From positions 11,284,001 to 11,348,000 of the forward strand of contig CP075497.1 of assembly GCA_021613535.1 (NCBI GenBank): a stretch of DNA of 64,000 bases, written 5' to 3'. The notes beneath the pieces were generated by a model, which searched no databases, had not been told where the DNA came from, and saw nothing but the letters and a program-made list of their open reading frames with translations. Positions within the stretch are counted from its first letter, which is position 1, and each line of letters starts with the position of its first letter. The position numbers and the translations under genes are program-made. Below are positions 37,801 through 49,314 of the stretch, piece after piece. Source of the stretch: Adineta vaga (Eukaryota; Rotifera).

Positions 37801-39157
37801 TTATTTTTTAACAAAATAGTCCTGTTCATTCGTTAGTAAATTTGAGAATTGTTGTTGATCAATCGCTTGATTTTGTGCTGTTCCATTTGACATTGTTCTC
37901 TTTCGTGGAGGTAAACTATTTCGCTTGTCTCTCATCACATTTCGTCGTCGAATAACACGTTTACGGACTAATCTCGCTAATTCAAAGCTTGTCTCACGAA
38001 ATTTATCTCCAAATACATAATAGAAGAAGAGATTAGCAGATGCATTGATAACTTGTAAGAAATTAACTGTTGTATTGAATAAATGTCGAAATCGACAACT
38101 ATCTAAATAAAAATGTTTTGCCGATGCTGAAACCTTTTTGCTATTGGTATTGTATGATGTTAATGAGAATTTGGTTTCAAATATATGATTAATTAACATT
38201 GGAAAACGACAAATAAAGAATAATAAAACAACACCAATTAACATTAATGTTATATCACGTTCATGTTGTTCATGATTTTGTGTTGATAATGGTGATGTTA
38301 GATGTAAATGTTGTCGACGATTTAAATAGAATTTATGTAATAAATTCATTGTGAAAAAATTAACAAATATAAGTAAAAGAAATGGAACTGCATAGACAAC
38401 GGGAATGTAAAGCCAAATATGAATGATTCGACGAAATAATTCATTTTCACCAATTTTTGTTACTAGAAAAAACCAACAAGGGTTTCAATGAAAATAAGCA
38501 AAAGAAAATTTAGATGGTATTACATCTTAAATGAACGCCATGATGTTCAGTAAATTCAACACGATATTTAAACCAATGTGGTAAGATAAATAGAATTGCA
38601 AACATAGTTATTAAAGCAATTGTACGAAGAGAATTTCGAACCGTACAAATTGTTTCAGCTTGTAAACCATATGATAAATAAAGAAAACGATCGAATGATA
38701 CAGCGACAGTGTAATAGATGGAACAAAGTTGTAACGTATTCATTAATGGAATAACATATGGAGTGAATCTAAGAAGAAAAAAAATGACATAGGAAATGGT
38801 CGACAATAATCAAAATAAGACTTACCGTTGAATTATATCATCATATACATGCTGATCATTTTCATGGGAATTAACCAGAAATTTCGGTACAATTAATGTA
38901 AATCGAATGGAATTGATAGCTAAGTAAAGAATTAACCATACGAGATTAACAATTGAAAGGGCAAGAAGATAAATATTCGTTGAAAGATAACGCATACGGT
39001 GATTGCCTAATATTAATATGGAGAGACCATTACTAATGATTCCAAGAAGAACGACAATGCATGATGTCCATCCTCCAAGAATATATTGAACAAGAAGAAC
39101 ATGTCGTTCATCTGTTTCACTACATGTGTAATTATTTTGATCACTATTATTTGTCAT
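37801..39157 (-). CDS. rhodopsin-like G-protein-coupled receptor (peptide-receptor type, orphan)
   Basis: Start ATG at 39157. The N-terminus has Asn-glycosylation-like sites (NNSDQNNYT). TM1 is IVVLLGIISNGLSILIL, with the conserved GN of helix 1 as SNG. TM2 is IYLLALSIVNLVWLILYLA. TM3 ends SFDRFLYLSY, where DRF replaces the usual DRY. TM4 and TM5 follow, then TM6 (LMLIGVVLLFFICRFPMLI) and TM7 ending NASANLFFYYVFGDKFR, an NPxxY-like region with NLFFYY. The tail is basic and Ser-rich and stops at 37801. The pattern resembles FMRFamide/myosuppressin-like receptor families. Exons are about 39157-38826, 38772-38523 and 38460-37801. The second junction (near 38525) has a weak GTAATA donor. It should act at the plasma membrane through G proteins; the ligand is unknown. 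Confidence 0.85.
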
Positions 39158-40584
39158 TTTATTTGATTCGAATCAACAAATCGAATAATAATAATAATCT
39201 GATTTGTAATAGTAAAGTAGAGAAAAAATTGAATTATTTTTCTTGTTTAAACGATATTCTGAATGCAAAAAATAAAAATAAAATATTTACTCATATTTCT
39301 TCCGGCTGCTTTGTTGTCCTAGTCTTCAAAACTGTTTTTGCATAACTAATATGATGTTTGCGTAGGCGATTAGAAAATGAGAAAAAAAAGAGAGGAAAAG
39401 AAGTCGATCTTCACTCACGCTCTTTCTCTTAGCAAAAACAAAAGACAAGTTGGTAATCGAATCGATTTGATGTCTTTATGTTGTTTTGTTCTTCTGTTCC
39501 ACGAGGAAACCATTATAGAATAAGAAGAAAAGAAGAAAGATTGACAGTCTGCTAAAGAATAGATTCCTATTCATGATAATTGATCGCGTTCAGTAGGTCA
39601 ATCTATAAACATTGTTATATACGTTATTGATCAAAAGAAATTACTAAAATGAGTTTTTAGTATTTCAATTAGAAAGAGAGATCTTGTCGAGTTTTCCTAA
39701 GTAAGAAACAGCTGGAACTATTCTAAAATAGATAATCTATCCTTGAGTAGCTACTGAATCAACTGTGAGTGGCATTAGTATATTGCTAAGATCATCTATT
39801 TTCCTTTTTTTTTCTCTTCACGGCTTCTGTTATCATTCTCGAAATATGTTCTGTGATCTTTGTGTGTGCGTGTTTTTCTATCTATCACAAAGATAATCTG
39901 TATAGTTCCGCATGTATTCTACTAGTGACATTTACTAACAAGATCGATTTATCTACATATTACAAGCAGTATATATTCTATTTATTTCATCGAGATAAGA
40001 TTTCTTGTAAAGCATCTCACGTCTTCTCTATCTCTTCGGTAAAAGTTTGCAAATATAAAAAAAAAACGAGGAAGCAGATTGTCAAGAGAATATAATTATA
40101 AAATCAAGAAAAATTTTTCTAGTATTTCTCGGAAATATTTACTGTAATGAAAAAGAAAAGAGAGAAGTATTTCTCATCGCGTTGTTTTCCATCTGTTCGT
40201 GCTTTCTTTTTTTTCTTCTTTCTTTTTTCTTCTTTGAATGATTTATTTTCAAGAGGAAAAAAAGAAGAAGAGAGGATTAGATAAAGAGAACAAGCCATAC
40301 TGATCGGTTATGAGTTTCTTTTTTCTTGTATTAGTATAATTCTTTTGATAAAATAATTTGTCTTACAAGGACATGCATAAACAATGAATAGATATTTTCT
40401 TGTCAACACATCATAGAGACGAATTAAATCGCAATAAAAGTATTCGAGCGAAAAAATAAAAGAATTTGCCTGACAACAATTACTATTTGAGTTTCTTTGC
40501 CTTAATCTAAATGTCTTCTAAATCTATTCGTTGATCCAACAGTGATCGTTTTGATTTTTTTGTCTCTAATCTAAAATTAAAAGA
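39158..40584. other. intergenic between divergent genes
   Basis: A shared upstream region for the receptor (-) and the RING protein (+). It holds A/T-rich and purine-rich tracts (for example 40255-40285), with no recognisable element. Confidence 0.5.
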
Positions 40585-41700
40585 ATGGAAGAAGAACACT
40601 CAGTAAATAATAATAATAATAATGAAAATATTCCAATCACATCTGATTCTCGTCATTTACAAATTCGTCGAAGTGTTTTAAGACAAACAAATGCATCACG
40701 TTCATCACCGTATGATTCAACATTGTCAAGTATAGAACAACGACGAAGAAGACAAGAAACTTCTCATTCAATTAATAATCTAATCACGAATTTAGAAAAT
40801 CCAATCGAAAATAATATCTCATCGATTGAACAAGAACAGATTGAGTTTATTCATGAGAATGATGAATATGAAGTATTACTTGAATATACAGATACAGTAT
40901 CAGTTGATGAAATTCATACAGGTGTCAGATTTATCGTTGAATACGTTCGTTATTTTTGCATATTTGTTTGTTTATTTTTAAAGAAAATGATATTCTCAAT
41001 CAAGAGCAAGATGCATCTTATCAATCCTTATCGACCATTGATTCAGATCCAAATGATGATGATGAAAATCATTCTCGATTTTATTATACATCGACTGCAA
41101 TACCTGTTTTTGAATATTCATCATCGACTGAATCGTTAATTATCGAAACACACCCAATTGATATCTCAACATCCATATCATCCAATATATTCACCATCTG
41201 TAGATAATGATGAAGATTTAAGTATTGAAATTATTTTAGAAAGTTCACAAAATACTTCCTTACCGCCAACACCACGACAACGACGTTCAATTCTTCCATC
41301 AAATATTCGAACAAATCGAGGTTTACGTTCATCAGATATTTTTAATATTCCTCAAAAACCTTACAGTTCACTTAAAGAACAATTCGATGATAATTATTCA
41401 TCAATTTTAATTAATACACAATGTTATATTTGTTTAGAAGATTTTCAATCCATTGATTCAATTAAAATTCTCAATTGTCAACATGTTTTTCATAGTGAAT
41501 GTATCAATGAATGGTTACGACAACATTCTACTTGTGCTTATTGTCGTACACCTGTTCTTATTGATCTATTACGTTCAACAACAGGACGCCGACAAAGGAC
41601 ACGTACTCGACAACATAATCCTCCTCTATTACGTTCATCTATCAATCATCCAACTCAACAAACTTCTTCGCCTGAATCTTCCATATTAGAACAAGAATAA
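40585..41700 (+). CDS. RING-H2 finger protein, probable E3 ubiquitin ligase
   Basis: ATG at 40585 opens MEEEHSVNNNNNNENI, a polar Asn/Ser/Arg-rich N-terminus. A short intron (donor GTGTCA near 40921, acceptor TTTAAAG near 40983) leads to an acidic/Ser-rich exon. The C-terminal exon has a complete RING-H2: CYICLEDF...ILNCQHVFHSECINEWL..CAYC (C-x2-C, C-x-H-x2-H-x2-C, C-x2-C), the type that recruits E2 enzymes. It ends in a basic Ser/Thr-rich tail at 41700. The acidic exon and the RING exon are in different frames around 41140-41225. Either an 88-base intron (donor GTTAAT at about 41134, acceptor TTTAAG at about 41221) is removed, or there is a one-base shift near 41160. No membrane segment is seen, so it is likely cytosolic or nuclear. 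Substrate unknown. Confidence 0.78.
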
Positions 41701-42347
41701 TACAACTGATATTCAAATGAAATTTTCCAATATTATTAATCTTTCAAATAAAATCAGTATCTATGTTCACTTATCATACTGGATTTAATATAGATAATAA
41801 AACAAAGTAAATGTGACGTGCTGTCAGTATTCAACAATGGCAGTCTTTATTTTGATTCATAGAAGATAAGCGTCATTATAATCTCGAAATCAAAGCATTC
41901 CCAGGTCTATTGAAAGAATGAAGATTGTCAAATATATATTCGTTGTTTAATGAAAGAGAATTTTCAATATTGTCTATGTTTGTAATTAAAATAATGCAGA
42001 AATATCGGATTTTAAAATTACAATGAATAAGACAAATCTATGAAATATATTATTCTTAATTTTGATTATCATACTCAGATGATATATATATTTATATTTG
42101 TAGGTCAAATAAAAGATTCCTAATGTTTTCAACGGTTGATGAAAGTTTATCTTACTCATATTTTCAATCCATTTGTCAAAAAACTTGAAAGAAATAAGAT
42201 TGTTTTAAAATATGGTATGTGATTGAACAGACGTATGAGAAACATAAAATCTCTAGATTAATAAATATCGCGCAGTACACATAGAATATTAGAAAATAAA
42301 ATGCTTAAGAATTAGACGAACAGGACATAAAATCTCCTATAAATTTC
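41701..42347. other. intergenic; convergent 3' ends
   Basis: This lies between the RING gene stop (+) and the NMNAT stop (-). It is AT-rich with AATAAA-type signals (for example near 41747 and 42108). No gene. Confidence 0.5.
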
Positions 42348-43697
42348 TTATTTTTCTTCTTCTTGCGGCCAATCAGCTAGACATACAGATGCATTTGAAT
42401 TATATAAACCATGTTGTCGAATAACATTTATTGCACCATCTGGTACAATATATTTCACACTACAACCTTTTTCTAATTTATTGCGTATATTTGTTGATGA
42501 AATATCATTAACAACCCAATCTTGTATAACATCAATATTCTTCTTCCAAAGATCCGGCATACCTTCTTTCACATCTGGTATTGTCGCACCACCTTGACCA
42601 GTTTCGGGAGCACTTAAACGAGTTATACAAGCAACACCATAATTTGTCATTATATCATCGATATCTTGTGGTAACCAAACTTTAGCATTTAACATTGTAC
42701 GTACAACATCAGCGCCTGAATTACCAAATAAAAAGACAATAAGTTTTCGAGATTCATGTCAACTACCTGAGAGATAACGAAGTCCAGTATTTTCACCATA
42801 CTTCTGTTTTATTTGTTCGTGATGGTAATCAAGTACGAGTTTAGTTCGTGTCCATGTTGTTTGTTCAGCTTCCCACGTGTCAAGTCGAATCCATTTGTCA
42901 TTTTGAATTGCAGCTTTTAACATTTCAATACGATAGTTTACTTTGATTAAAGTTGATTTACCATAATTATCACTTACAGGAGAGATAATTCCTATGAGAA
43001 GTAAATTCATTGTTGAAAAAAAAACAAAATCAAAAAATTTCCTTTTACGAACCTTCAAGAACTTGAATGGAACGAAGATGATAATAATCACGAACTAATT
43101 CAAACATACGTAAATGTGCAATTGTCACTGGATTGAATGAACCGGTTAGAAGTATCACAATACGTTTGATCGGTGGTGAAACTAAAACAATCAGATCATC
43201 GTTTCATTTAAAGATTTTTGAGAAAACAAAATTTCATTGGAGAATAAAACGATAGGAAAGAAAAGACAATTCACTGTTCTTTTCTTTTTTTTCTAATGGT
43301 CAATTGTAACTGTGACGACTACCGTTTAGAACAAAAAAAAACTAAAGAACACATTTACATGACCTCTCGTCTAAAGTATCGATTGTCACTATACTCTTCA
43401 TTTGTGACCTGACACGCTCAGTTGATACAAAAAAAAGGAATCTTGTTTCGATTTTTCCGGGAATTTTTCAAGGTTAAATAATCGAGTATGTTACGATTAT
43501 TTTTATTTGGAATATATTTTATAATGTTTTCTACTGGACAAAACATCAATTCAGGTAAGAAAAAAAATGTATTTATATTTACATTTATCACGAGTTATTG
43601 AGCACTCTTGTTGATCGAAAGGTTCAGGACCATCTTGTCGAGCTTGAACGGCTCTTTCAGCTTCGTTAATAGTCTTCTCGGATTTTATTGGTTCCAT
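42348..43697 (-). CDS. NMNAT: nicotinamide mononucleotide adenylyltransferase
   Basis: Catalyses NMN + ATP to NAD+ + PPi, the last step of NAD synthesis. Exon 1 43697-43583 (MEPIKSEKTINEAERAV), exon 2 43181-43053, exon 3 42991-42769, exon 4 about 42715-42348. The nucleotide-binding loop is ILLTGSFNPVTIAHLRMFEL, with the GSFNP and H of the (H/T)xGH-type motif. Further family blocks are GIISPVSDNYGKSTLI, WIRLDTWEAEQ and ACITR, and the C-terminal ISSTNIRNKLEKG carries the second ATP-binding SxTxIR motif. Splices at phases 1 and 1 keep the frame exactly. Length is close to that of metazoan NMNATs. Exon 1 sits inside the intron of the opposite-strand cysteine-rich gene, whose own exon 1 sits inside NMNAT intron 1. 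No long internal insert (nuclear or Golgi targeting) is obvious. Confidence 0.93.
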
Positions 43698-44291
43698 CTG
43701 TAAGTAAAAAAGAAATACAACGGTTTTTTTTTCTTCTGTCGATCACACAACCATTATAAATAGCAGGGAAGTAAGAGAGGGAGAAAAACACCATTAGTTT
43801 TCGGCGATGCATCGTGACAAAGAATGATTGTACATAGTGACTTATAGAATAAACATTTTCAAGTATGGAAATTCTTTTTCATTTGTCATTTAGTTCGTCA
43901 ATCCTACGATCAATCATCAAGTCGTATTCGATCTTCAAGTACGACTAATAATCTTCTAAATTTTCAAGAATATGCTAAACAACAATATAAAGCAGCACGA
44001 ACACGTGACATATCTCCAACATTCGTTCAATCACGTCGTTTTCAGTCTGATCAATTAGTTCGTGATTATCGCGAACTTGGTCGAATAGTTCCATCACAAT
44101 CTCAGCTTTCTCTATCGAATCATTATTCATATACTGGATTGGGTTCAAATGCAGCTGTTGAAACCAGTCAAGAAGGATGTCGTTTAACAAATAATTATTG
44201 TTCACGTGATTATCAATGTTGTTCAGGTAAATGTCGATGTGTTCGATGGTCAGTTATAGGAAAAATGTCATGTTATAAGAAATGTTTCTAA
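43488..44291 (+). CDS. small secreted protein with a C-terminal cystine-knot-like cysteine cluster
   Basis: Exon 1 (43488-43554) encodes a signal peptide, MLRLFLFGIYFIMFSTGQ, then a phase-1 donor GTAAGA. Exon 2 (43894-44291) gives a Ser/Arg/Gln-rich propeptide-like region of about 100 residues and a terminal domain with spacing C-x6-C-x5-CC-x3-C-x1-C-x8-C-x3-C. This spacing resembles inhibitor-cystine-knot or similar disulfide-rich secreted peptides. No family is identified, and no toxic role should be read into it. Dibasic or Arg sites before the domain could allow processing. The gene is interleaved with NMNAT on the other strand: its intron contains NMNAT exon 1. Confidence 0.72.
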
Positions 44292-44472
44292 AATAATTGT
44301 AAATCTTTCTTTTTTTTGTGTATTCAATTAAAATAAATTAGTTAAGAAGAAATTCCTGTTTTATTCGATCGATTAACAAGTTGAAGAAAAGCAGAAATAA
44401 AATATGTGTTGTTTTTTTATACATGAAGAAAAAAGAAAGGTTTCATCAGTCTATTAATACACAAATAATCAT

Positions 44473-45533
44473 TTAATTTCTCATGCCCGATGCAGGAAGT
44501 TTTGGTAAACCGAATTCATCTACCATTACACCATCCTATTCAAAACAGAAAAGTGAAAATAACATCCATAGAAAAATCCTTCATACCTTTGTTGTTGAAG
44601 CTGCTGCACCACCTGCGTCAAGTGGTTGGACAGGAACACTTGGTGCATGTAAATCATTATACATAGCATTTGATTCCATACCAAATTCTTGTTCAGCAAG
44701 ACCAGCCAATTCTTTAAATAAAAATCAAGATTAAAGAAATCAAAAAGAGCTTGTTTCGAAATTCTACCATTTTCAAGATCAGCATCAGTCATATATGTAT
44801 CTTGACCAATAGGTCGACTAAACATATCATTCATTTCTTCTTGATCAAGAAGTTGATCATCAAGATCATCCATCAATGACTAATTTAATAGTTATTTAAA
44901 TAATTTGATTGAATTAACAAACTTACTTCAACTTTATCAGGTTTCAAATCTTTATAACCTTTTACTAATTGTTTTTTCGCATCTTTAAGTCCAGTGAACT
45001 ATAACAAAGAAATCTTTTTGTTTTCAAAAAGCAAAATAAAACATAAGTTTTATATTCATACAATTTGTTTTTGTGTTTCAATATTACTGACAGCAAAAGC
45101 TGTTGCTCCAATATTACTCGCTTGACCTTCTAATGTCATACGTTGTCTTTCATACCTCGAAAAATTCATTTATAAAAAGTAAACTTTTTTTTCAACAATA
45201 TATCAAATCTTCTATTTACATTTTCTTTTTACTTAACAGAGCCATAGCTCGCGATTTTTGTCCAGCCTAAATTCACAGAAAAATGTTATTTTTCGTGCCA
45301 GAAAATCTTTACTTTTTTAGCAGGTGGTAATCGGCTGTATGCTTGCAGTTCTAAATGTTCAAAGACGATCATATGAAGGAACTATTTCATAAACAAACAA
45401 AAAATAAACCTTGATCAACAGATGCAATTTGTTTGTTCAATGTTTCGACACGTGAATCGATAGTTGATGCTGTATCATTTAAAGTGGGCTTTGGCACTGC
45501 ACTACCTTTTGCTTGACCGAAAAGTCGATTCAT
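44473..45533 (-). CDS. CHMP5: ESCRT-III-associated protein CHMP5 / Vps60
   Basis: CHMP5 works with LIP5-VPS4 in ESCRT-III turnover at endosomes during multivesicular body sorting. Start at 45533 gives MNRLFGQAKGSAVPKPTLND, the characteristic N-terminus (RLFG...PxPTLxD), followed by IDSRVETLNKQIASVD. The central helices lie in exons at about 45325, 45260-45150 and 45060-44935. The C-terminal part has MMDDLDDQLLDQEEMND (acidic helix), an acidic linker, and the family-typical terminus DGVMVDEFGLPKLPASG. The stop is at 44473. About eight short exons; the length matches the roughly 220 residues usual for the family. Its promoter faces away from NMNAT, and the 3' end is tail to tail with the cysteine-rich gene, only about 180 bases apart. 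Confidence 0.95.
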
Positions 45534-46831
45534 TTTTGAAGAATTAATAAATAAGAAAAATTCGTAGTAAACTGTAGGAGAAAAATCTATAGAAAAAAAA
45601 GAAAAGAAGTTGTTTTATTTATCGTTTGAAAATGATTCATCTGTGAGAAAAATAAAGAAAGAAATATTTGAGTAATACATGACGCTAGTAACTTTAAAGT
45701 AGAAGATATGCAGTTTGTTTTGGCCGATCGAGGAAAAAAAAGTATGATTGAGAGAATGTGATTATCATAATGACTCATGAATGGTTTTATTTCTATATCA
45801 ATAAGAAAAAATAAATTATAGATGTCGCTAATTGATTCAATTTACCGTATACATACATTTTCAACAAGACAGATGCCGTATGAAAACCTCTCACAGCTAC
45901 AGTAATTGATAAGACTACTGAATGATGTGAGCTCTACTTTGTCTTGTCGAAACAAACATATAAAAGATTATTTTGATGATACCATGGTATAGATTGTTGG
46001 GACCTTGTTGAGATTAGAAATAAATCTTTATAATTCATTTGCTTAACCTTAGAAAACAAGGGTGATACAAGGATTCAGTTCTTTTTGTTTATATCAATTG
46101 AAAATAAACATGCGATTTAAAGTATTCCGAGGAAGTCTCCTTCGGTATTTTGCGCAGATCATTGTTTTTTTTTCTACGATGATGTTGTGTATTGTCATAT
46201 GAAAGGAATAAAGTTATTTCCTGTTTTGATTGCTAGAATTCTCATCTTTCCTCACATATTCATCTAACAATCTCGTTTTTCTACGTGATTATTTTCTAAT
46301 TGAGAATTACTTTCTCATTCAAATGACATAACTATACTGATATTATTTTGAAAGATTTATTGCATAAGATATATCTAAATGATCTTAAGAAGAGTATTTT
46401 CTATTTTGTTCTGTACACTGAATAAGGCGAATTCGTGTGTAGAATTCATAATAATATATCCCAACTGTCTTGAGATCATCACGCACTGTCGTTTCATATT
46501 GCGTTGCTAAGAAAAAAGAAGTCATCGATTTTCTAAATAGTTCGAGATTTTGAGAACAATAATATAATCTTCTATTGACATGATTTATGTTCAATGGTTT
46601 TATCTTTAGGACATCCATTAAGCACTTAATGTAGTGTTCATTCGTTTGTCTTATTAACAGTTTATTTGCTGTTTTTACAATCGATCAGATTAATATATGC
46701 GTTTTTTCTTCTTCTTCTTCTTCTTTATTTGCTTATAGATGTTTTTTTCTCGATGAGAAGAATATATTAATTTGAATAACTAGAGTTATCATTGCTTTAT
46801 GGTATTATCAGTGAATTGAAACTGAATCAAA
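45534..46831. other. intergenic between divergent genes
   Basis: This lies upstream of CHMP5 (-) and of the intronless receptor (+). A CTT repeat occurs near 46706-46727. A 77-codon frame at 46618-46385 (-) has no splice partners or resemblance and is not called. Confidence 0.5.
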
Positions 46832-47833
46832 ATGTCATCACATCCATTCATTGGTTCAATTTCATCATCAGTTCGTTTGAGTGTTATTTTGAAATGTATT
46901 ATTGAATCTCTTGTTTGTTTCTATGCGATTCTTATCAATATACTTATTATTATAAGTTTACTTTATATTAAACGTCTTCGTACAACACAAAATCTTCTTT
47001 TAATCAATGTTTCATTTGCATGTATCTTATTTTCTGTCTCATGTTTATTATCGATTAGTTTAACAATATCAATACTTTATTTCAAAACAATTCCTTCATT
47101 TGCTTGTCAATTTATTGGTTTTATTGTTATATCAAGTTGTCATTGTTTAATGTTTTCATATACATTAGTAACATTCGTACGATTTCTAACAATAATTTAT
47201 CCATTTAATCGAAAAATTACTTCGATTCAATCGATTAAAATCTATTTATTATTCAAATGGATTCTCGCTTTTCTTTTACCAGGAATCAGTTTAATTTTAC
47301 CAAAACAACAAATTATATTTCAACCAAAAGCAAAAATTTGTACAATTAATCAACAATCACCTATTTTATTCATAACATTTTGTACAGGATACATTATTCC
47401 TCTTATATTAATTTCTCTAATGAATTTAATCACATATATCAATGTAACACGTTCACGACAAATTCTTGGTCTATCTCAAACAAAACTTTCTCGTTTAAAT
47501 AAACGTAAACGTCGAAATCTTCGTTTATTAAGACAATTTTCTCTTTTTACTGTAATTTTTCTTCTTGGATGGACACCATTCATTATCATTGAAGTTATTG
47601 ATAAAGAAGAGAAATTTTCCGATGCTTACTATTTATTTACACTTATCTTACCATCAATATGTGTTCTAATTGATAGTCATGTGATATTATATTGGAATAA
47701 AACAATTCGTCATCAAATTGGTGTATGGTGGCGTATTTTAATAAGAAAAAGTGAAAGAAATTTACATAATCGTGATGATCAGACACGTAATGTTGACGAA
47801 CTTTCATGTACCTGCATGCATTCCGATGTTTAG
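46832..47833 (+). CDS. intronless rhodopsin-like GPCR (orphan)
   Basis: A single 333-residue frame with seven hydrophobic helices. TM1 is CFYAILINILIIISLLYI (Asn of helix 1). TM2 is NLLLINVSFACILFSVSCLL. TM3 has CQFIGFIVISSCH, where the Cys should bond to loop 2, and ends VRFLTIIYPF in place of DRY. TM4 carries Trp (LFKWILAFLLPG). TM5 (YIIPLILISLMNLI) has the helix-5 Pro. TM6 is FTVIFLLGWTPFIII, with WxP-like LGWTP. In TM7 the NPxxY region reads DSHVILYW. The IL3 is short and basic. It belongs to the rhodopsin-like superfamily; the modified DRY and NPxxY motifs are typical of fast-evolving lineage-specific receptors. It contrasts with the intron-containing receptor at 37.8 kb. Ligand unknown. 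Confidence 0.85.
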   Translation: MSSHPFIGSISSSVRLSVILKCIIESLVCFYAILINILIIISLLYIKRLRTTQNLLLINVSFACILFSVSCLLSISLTISILYFKTIPSFACQFIGFIVISSCHCLMFSYTLVTFVRFLTIIYPFNRKITSIQSIKIYLLFKWILAFLLPGISLILPKQQIIFQPKAKICTINQQSPILFITFCTGYIIPLILISLMNLITYINVTRSRQILGLSQTKLSRLNKRKRRNLRLLRQFSLFTVIFLLGWTPFIIIEVIDKEEKFSDAYYLFTLILPSICVLIDSHVILYWNKTIRHQIGVWWRILIRKSERNLHNRDDQTRNVDELSCTCMHSDV

Positions 47834-48137
47834 TAAAAATCTTTCGCAATTTTTTCCAGAACAATTATCAAATGTAATGGCATTATATGTTTTGTTAAGC
47901 AGAAATTTGTTTGATGTCTAATCGATTCTTTCTCATTCGTGTCCAATTTTATTTCTTTTCTTTTTCTTTGAATTATTGTTGTATTCTTTTGTTTTTCTAA
48001 CGATTTGTTTTTCAAGTAATGAAAAATGGCAACATTTTCTGTACTTCAATTTCGAATTGTTGGTTTATGAATATAAACACAAATGTAAAAATCGTTTCTT
48101 TATTTCAATTTCAAAACGTTATTATCGATAAGACAAA
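47834..48137. other. intergenic
   Basis: A 304-base spacer between the intronless receptor and the next plus-strand gene. It is T-rich, with nothing specific. Confidence 0.45.
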
Positions 48138-49012
48138 ATGGAAAATGATCCTGAATCATTACGAACGATACGATTTTGTAATGAAATTGATATTCGTGAA
48201 ATTCCAAATAAAGATTATCAAACACGATTAGTACAAAATGGTATTGGAAAAAAACCATCACAAGAATCAAAAGAAACTTGTTGTGTAACTAATTCTCATC
48301 TTGTGTATATTTAAACTTCTTATCGTGATTGTTTTAGCCAAAAATATTCAAGACAAAACAAAATATTATTATTGGTATTGTTCTTATATGTGTAATTGTT
48401 GGAACAGTTGGTCGAATTCTACTTAGTGAAGAAGGTATTTGGAATCATTTGAAGAGATTATACAAAAAAGATGAATTTGTTTGTAGATACAATTGTTGAT
48501 AAGAATTCACGTACATATAATGAAAGTTGTATAAATGAATGTGATAGAAGAAAAGATCTTTATTGTAATAATAATCGATGTCAGTGTGATTATTTAACAA
48601 AATATTGGGATATGAATACACAGACATGTGGTTAGTCAAATATTTATTTAGAATTTTATATAGGAAGAAAATTTATTTAGTTTCACGCCGAAATTATTCT
48701 CAAACATGTAAAAGCAATAATCATTGTTTATCAACATTGATTTGTTCGAGAAATTCTAGTATATGCAAATGTAGTTATAGAAAATATTATAATCCAATTT
48801 TATCACAATGTGGTAAGAATTTATATACATAACTTTTCTTTTTCTTTATCTATATGTTTGTAATAGTTAATCGATCTACTTTTGGTCAACCATGTGATAT
48901 ATCAGTTAATTCAACATGTCTTCTTTCACTTTCTTGTAATTTGAATAAATGTATTTGTCCAACTGGAAAGAAATGGTTGGCATCAAAGATGATTTGTATT
49001 ACTAGTGCTTAG
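48138..49012 (+). CDS. type II membrane protein with repeated cysteine (EB-like) modules
   Basis: Five exons. Exon 1 from 48138 (MENDPESLRTIRFCNEID) is a polar cytoplasmic tail ending KETCC at a GTAACT donor. Exon 2 adds KTKQNIIIGIVLICVIVGTVG, a single transmembrane helix, and ends in phase 1. Exons 3-5, all phase 1 to phase 1, each carry one cysteine module of six or more Cys: ESCINECD..LYCNNNRCQC; TCKSNNHCLST..CKC; PCDISVNSTCLLSLSCNLNKCIC. The stop is TAG at 49010-49012. The modules resemble EB/EGF-like extracellular repeats. Symmetric phase-1 exons allow module gain or loss by exon shuffling. It lies just upstream of, and in the same direction as, the two growth-factor genes. Function unknown; an extracellular binding or adhesion role is inference. 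Confidence 0.7.
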
Positions 49013-49314
49013 TCTGGTTTTTTTTCTCTTTGTCTTTGTGTACAATATCTAATATATATATGATTACATTCTTTTTTTATCATTATTCATATATCTGCAA
49101 AATGATCTTTCTGGTAAATTGATTTCCGTATCTTTGTACTTTGTGTTTAATGAGCGATGTTTTTATATCTATAAACCAGATATCATTGATGATTAATATC
49201 GTATAGAAGGAAAAAAAGAAGAAAGAATCTCGATGAGTTAATCGCATATTGACGACAGATAATCATAAATATCTTTGTCTTAAGCAAACATATCTCTACA
49301 TTTTGATCATAGAA
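49013..49314. other. intergenic
   Basis: A spacer of about 300 bases before the first growth-factor gene. It is AT-rich, with no recognisable element. Confidence 0.45.

Noticed and set aside
46385-46618. 77-codon minus-strand frame
   Set aside because: Isolated, no recognisable family, no consensus splice partner and no neighbouring exon. AT-rich chance frame is more likely.
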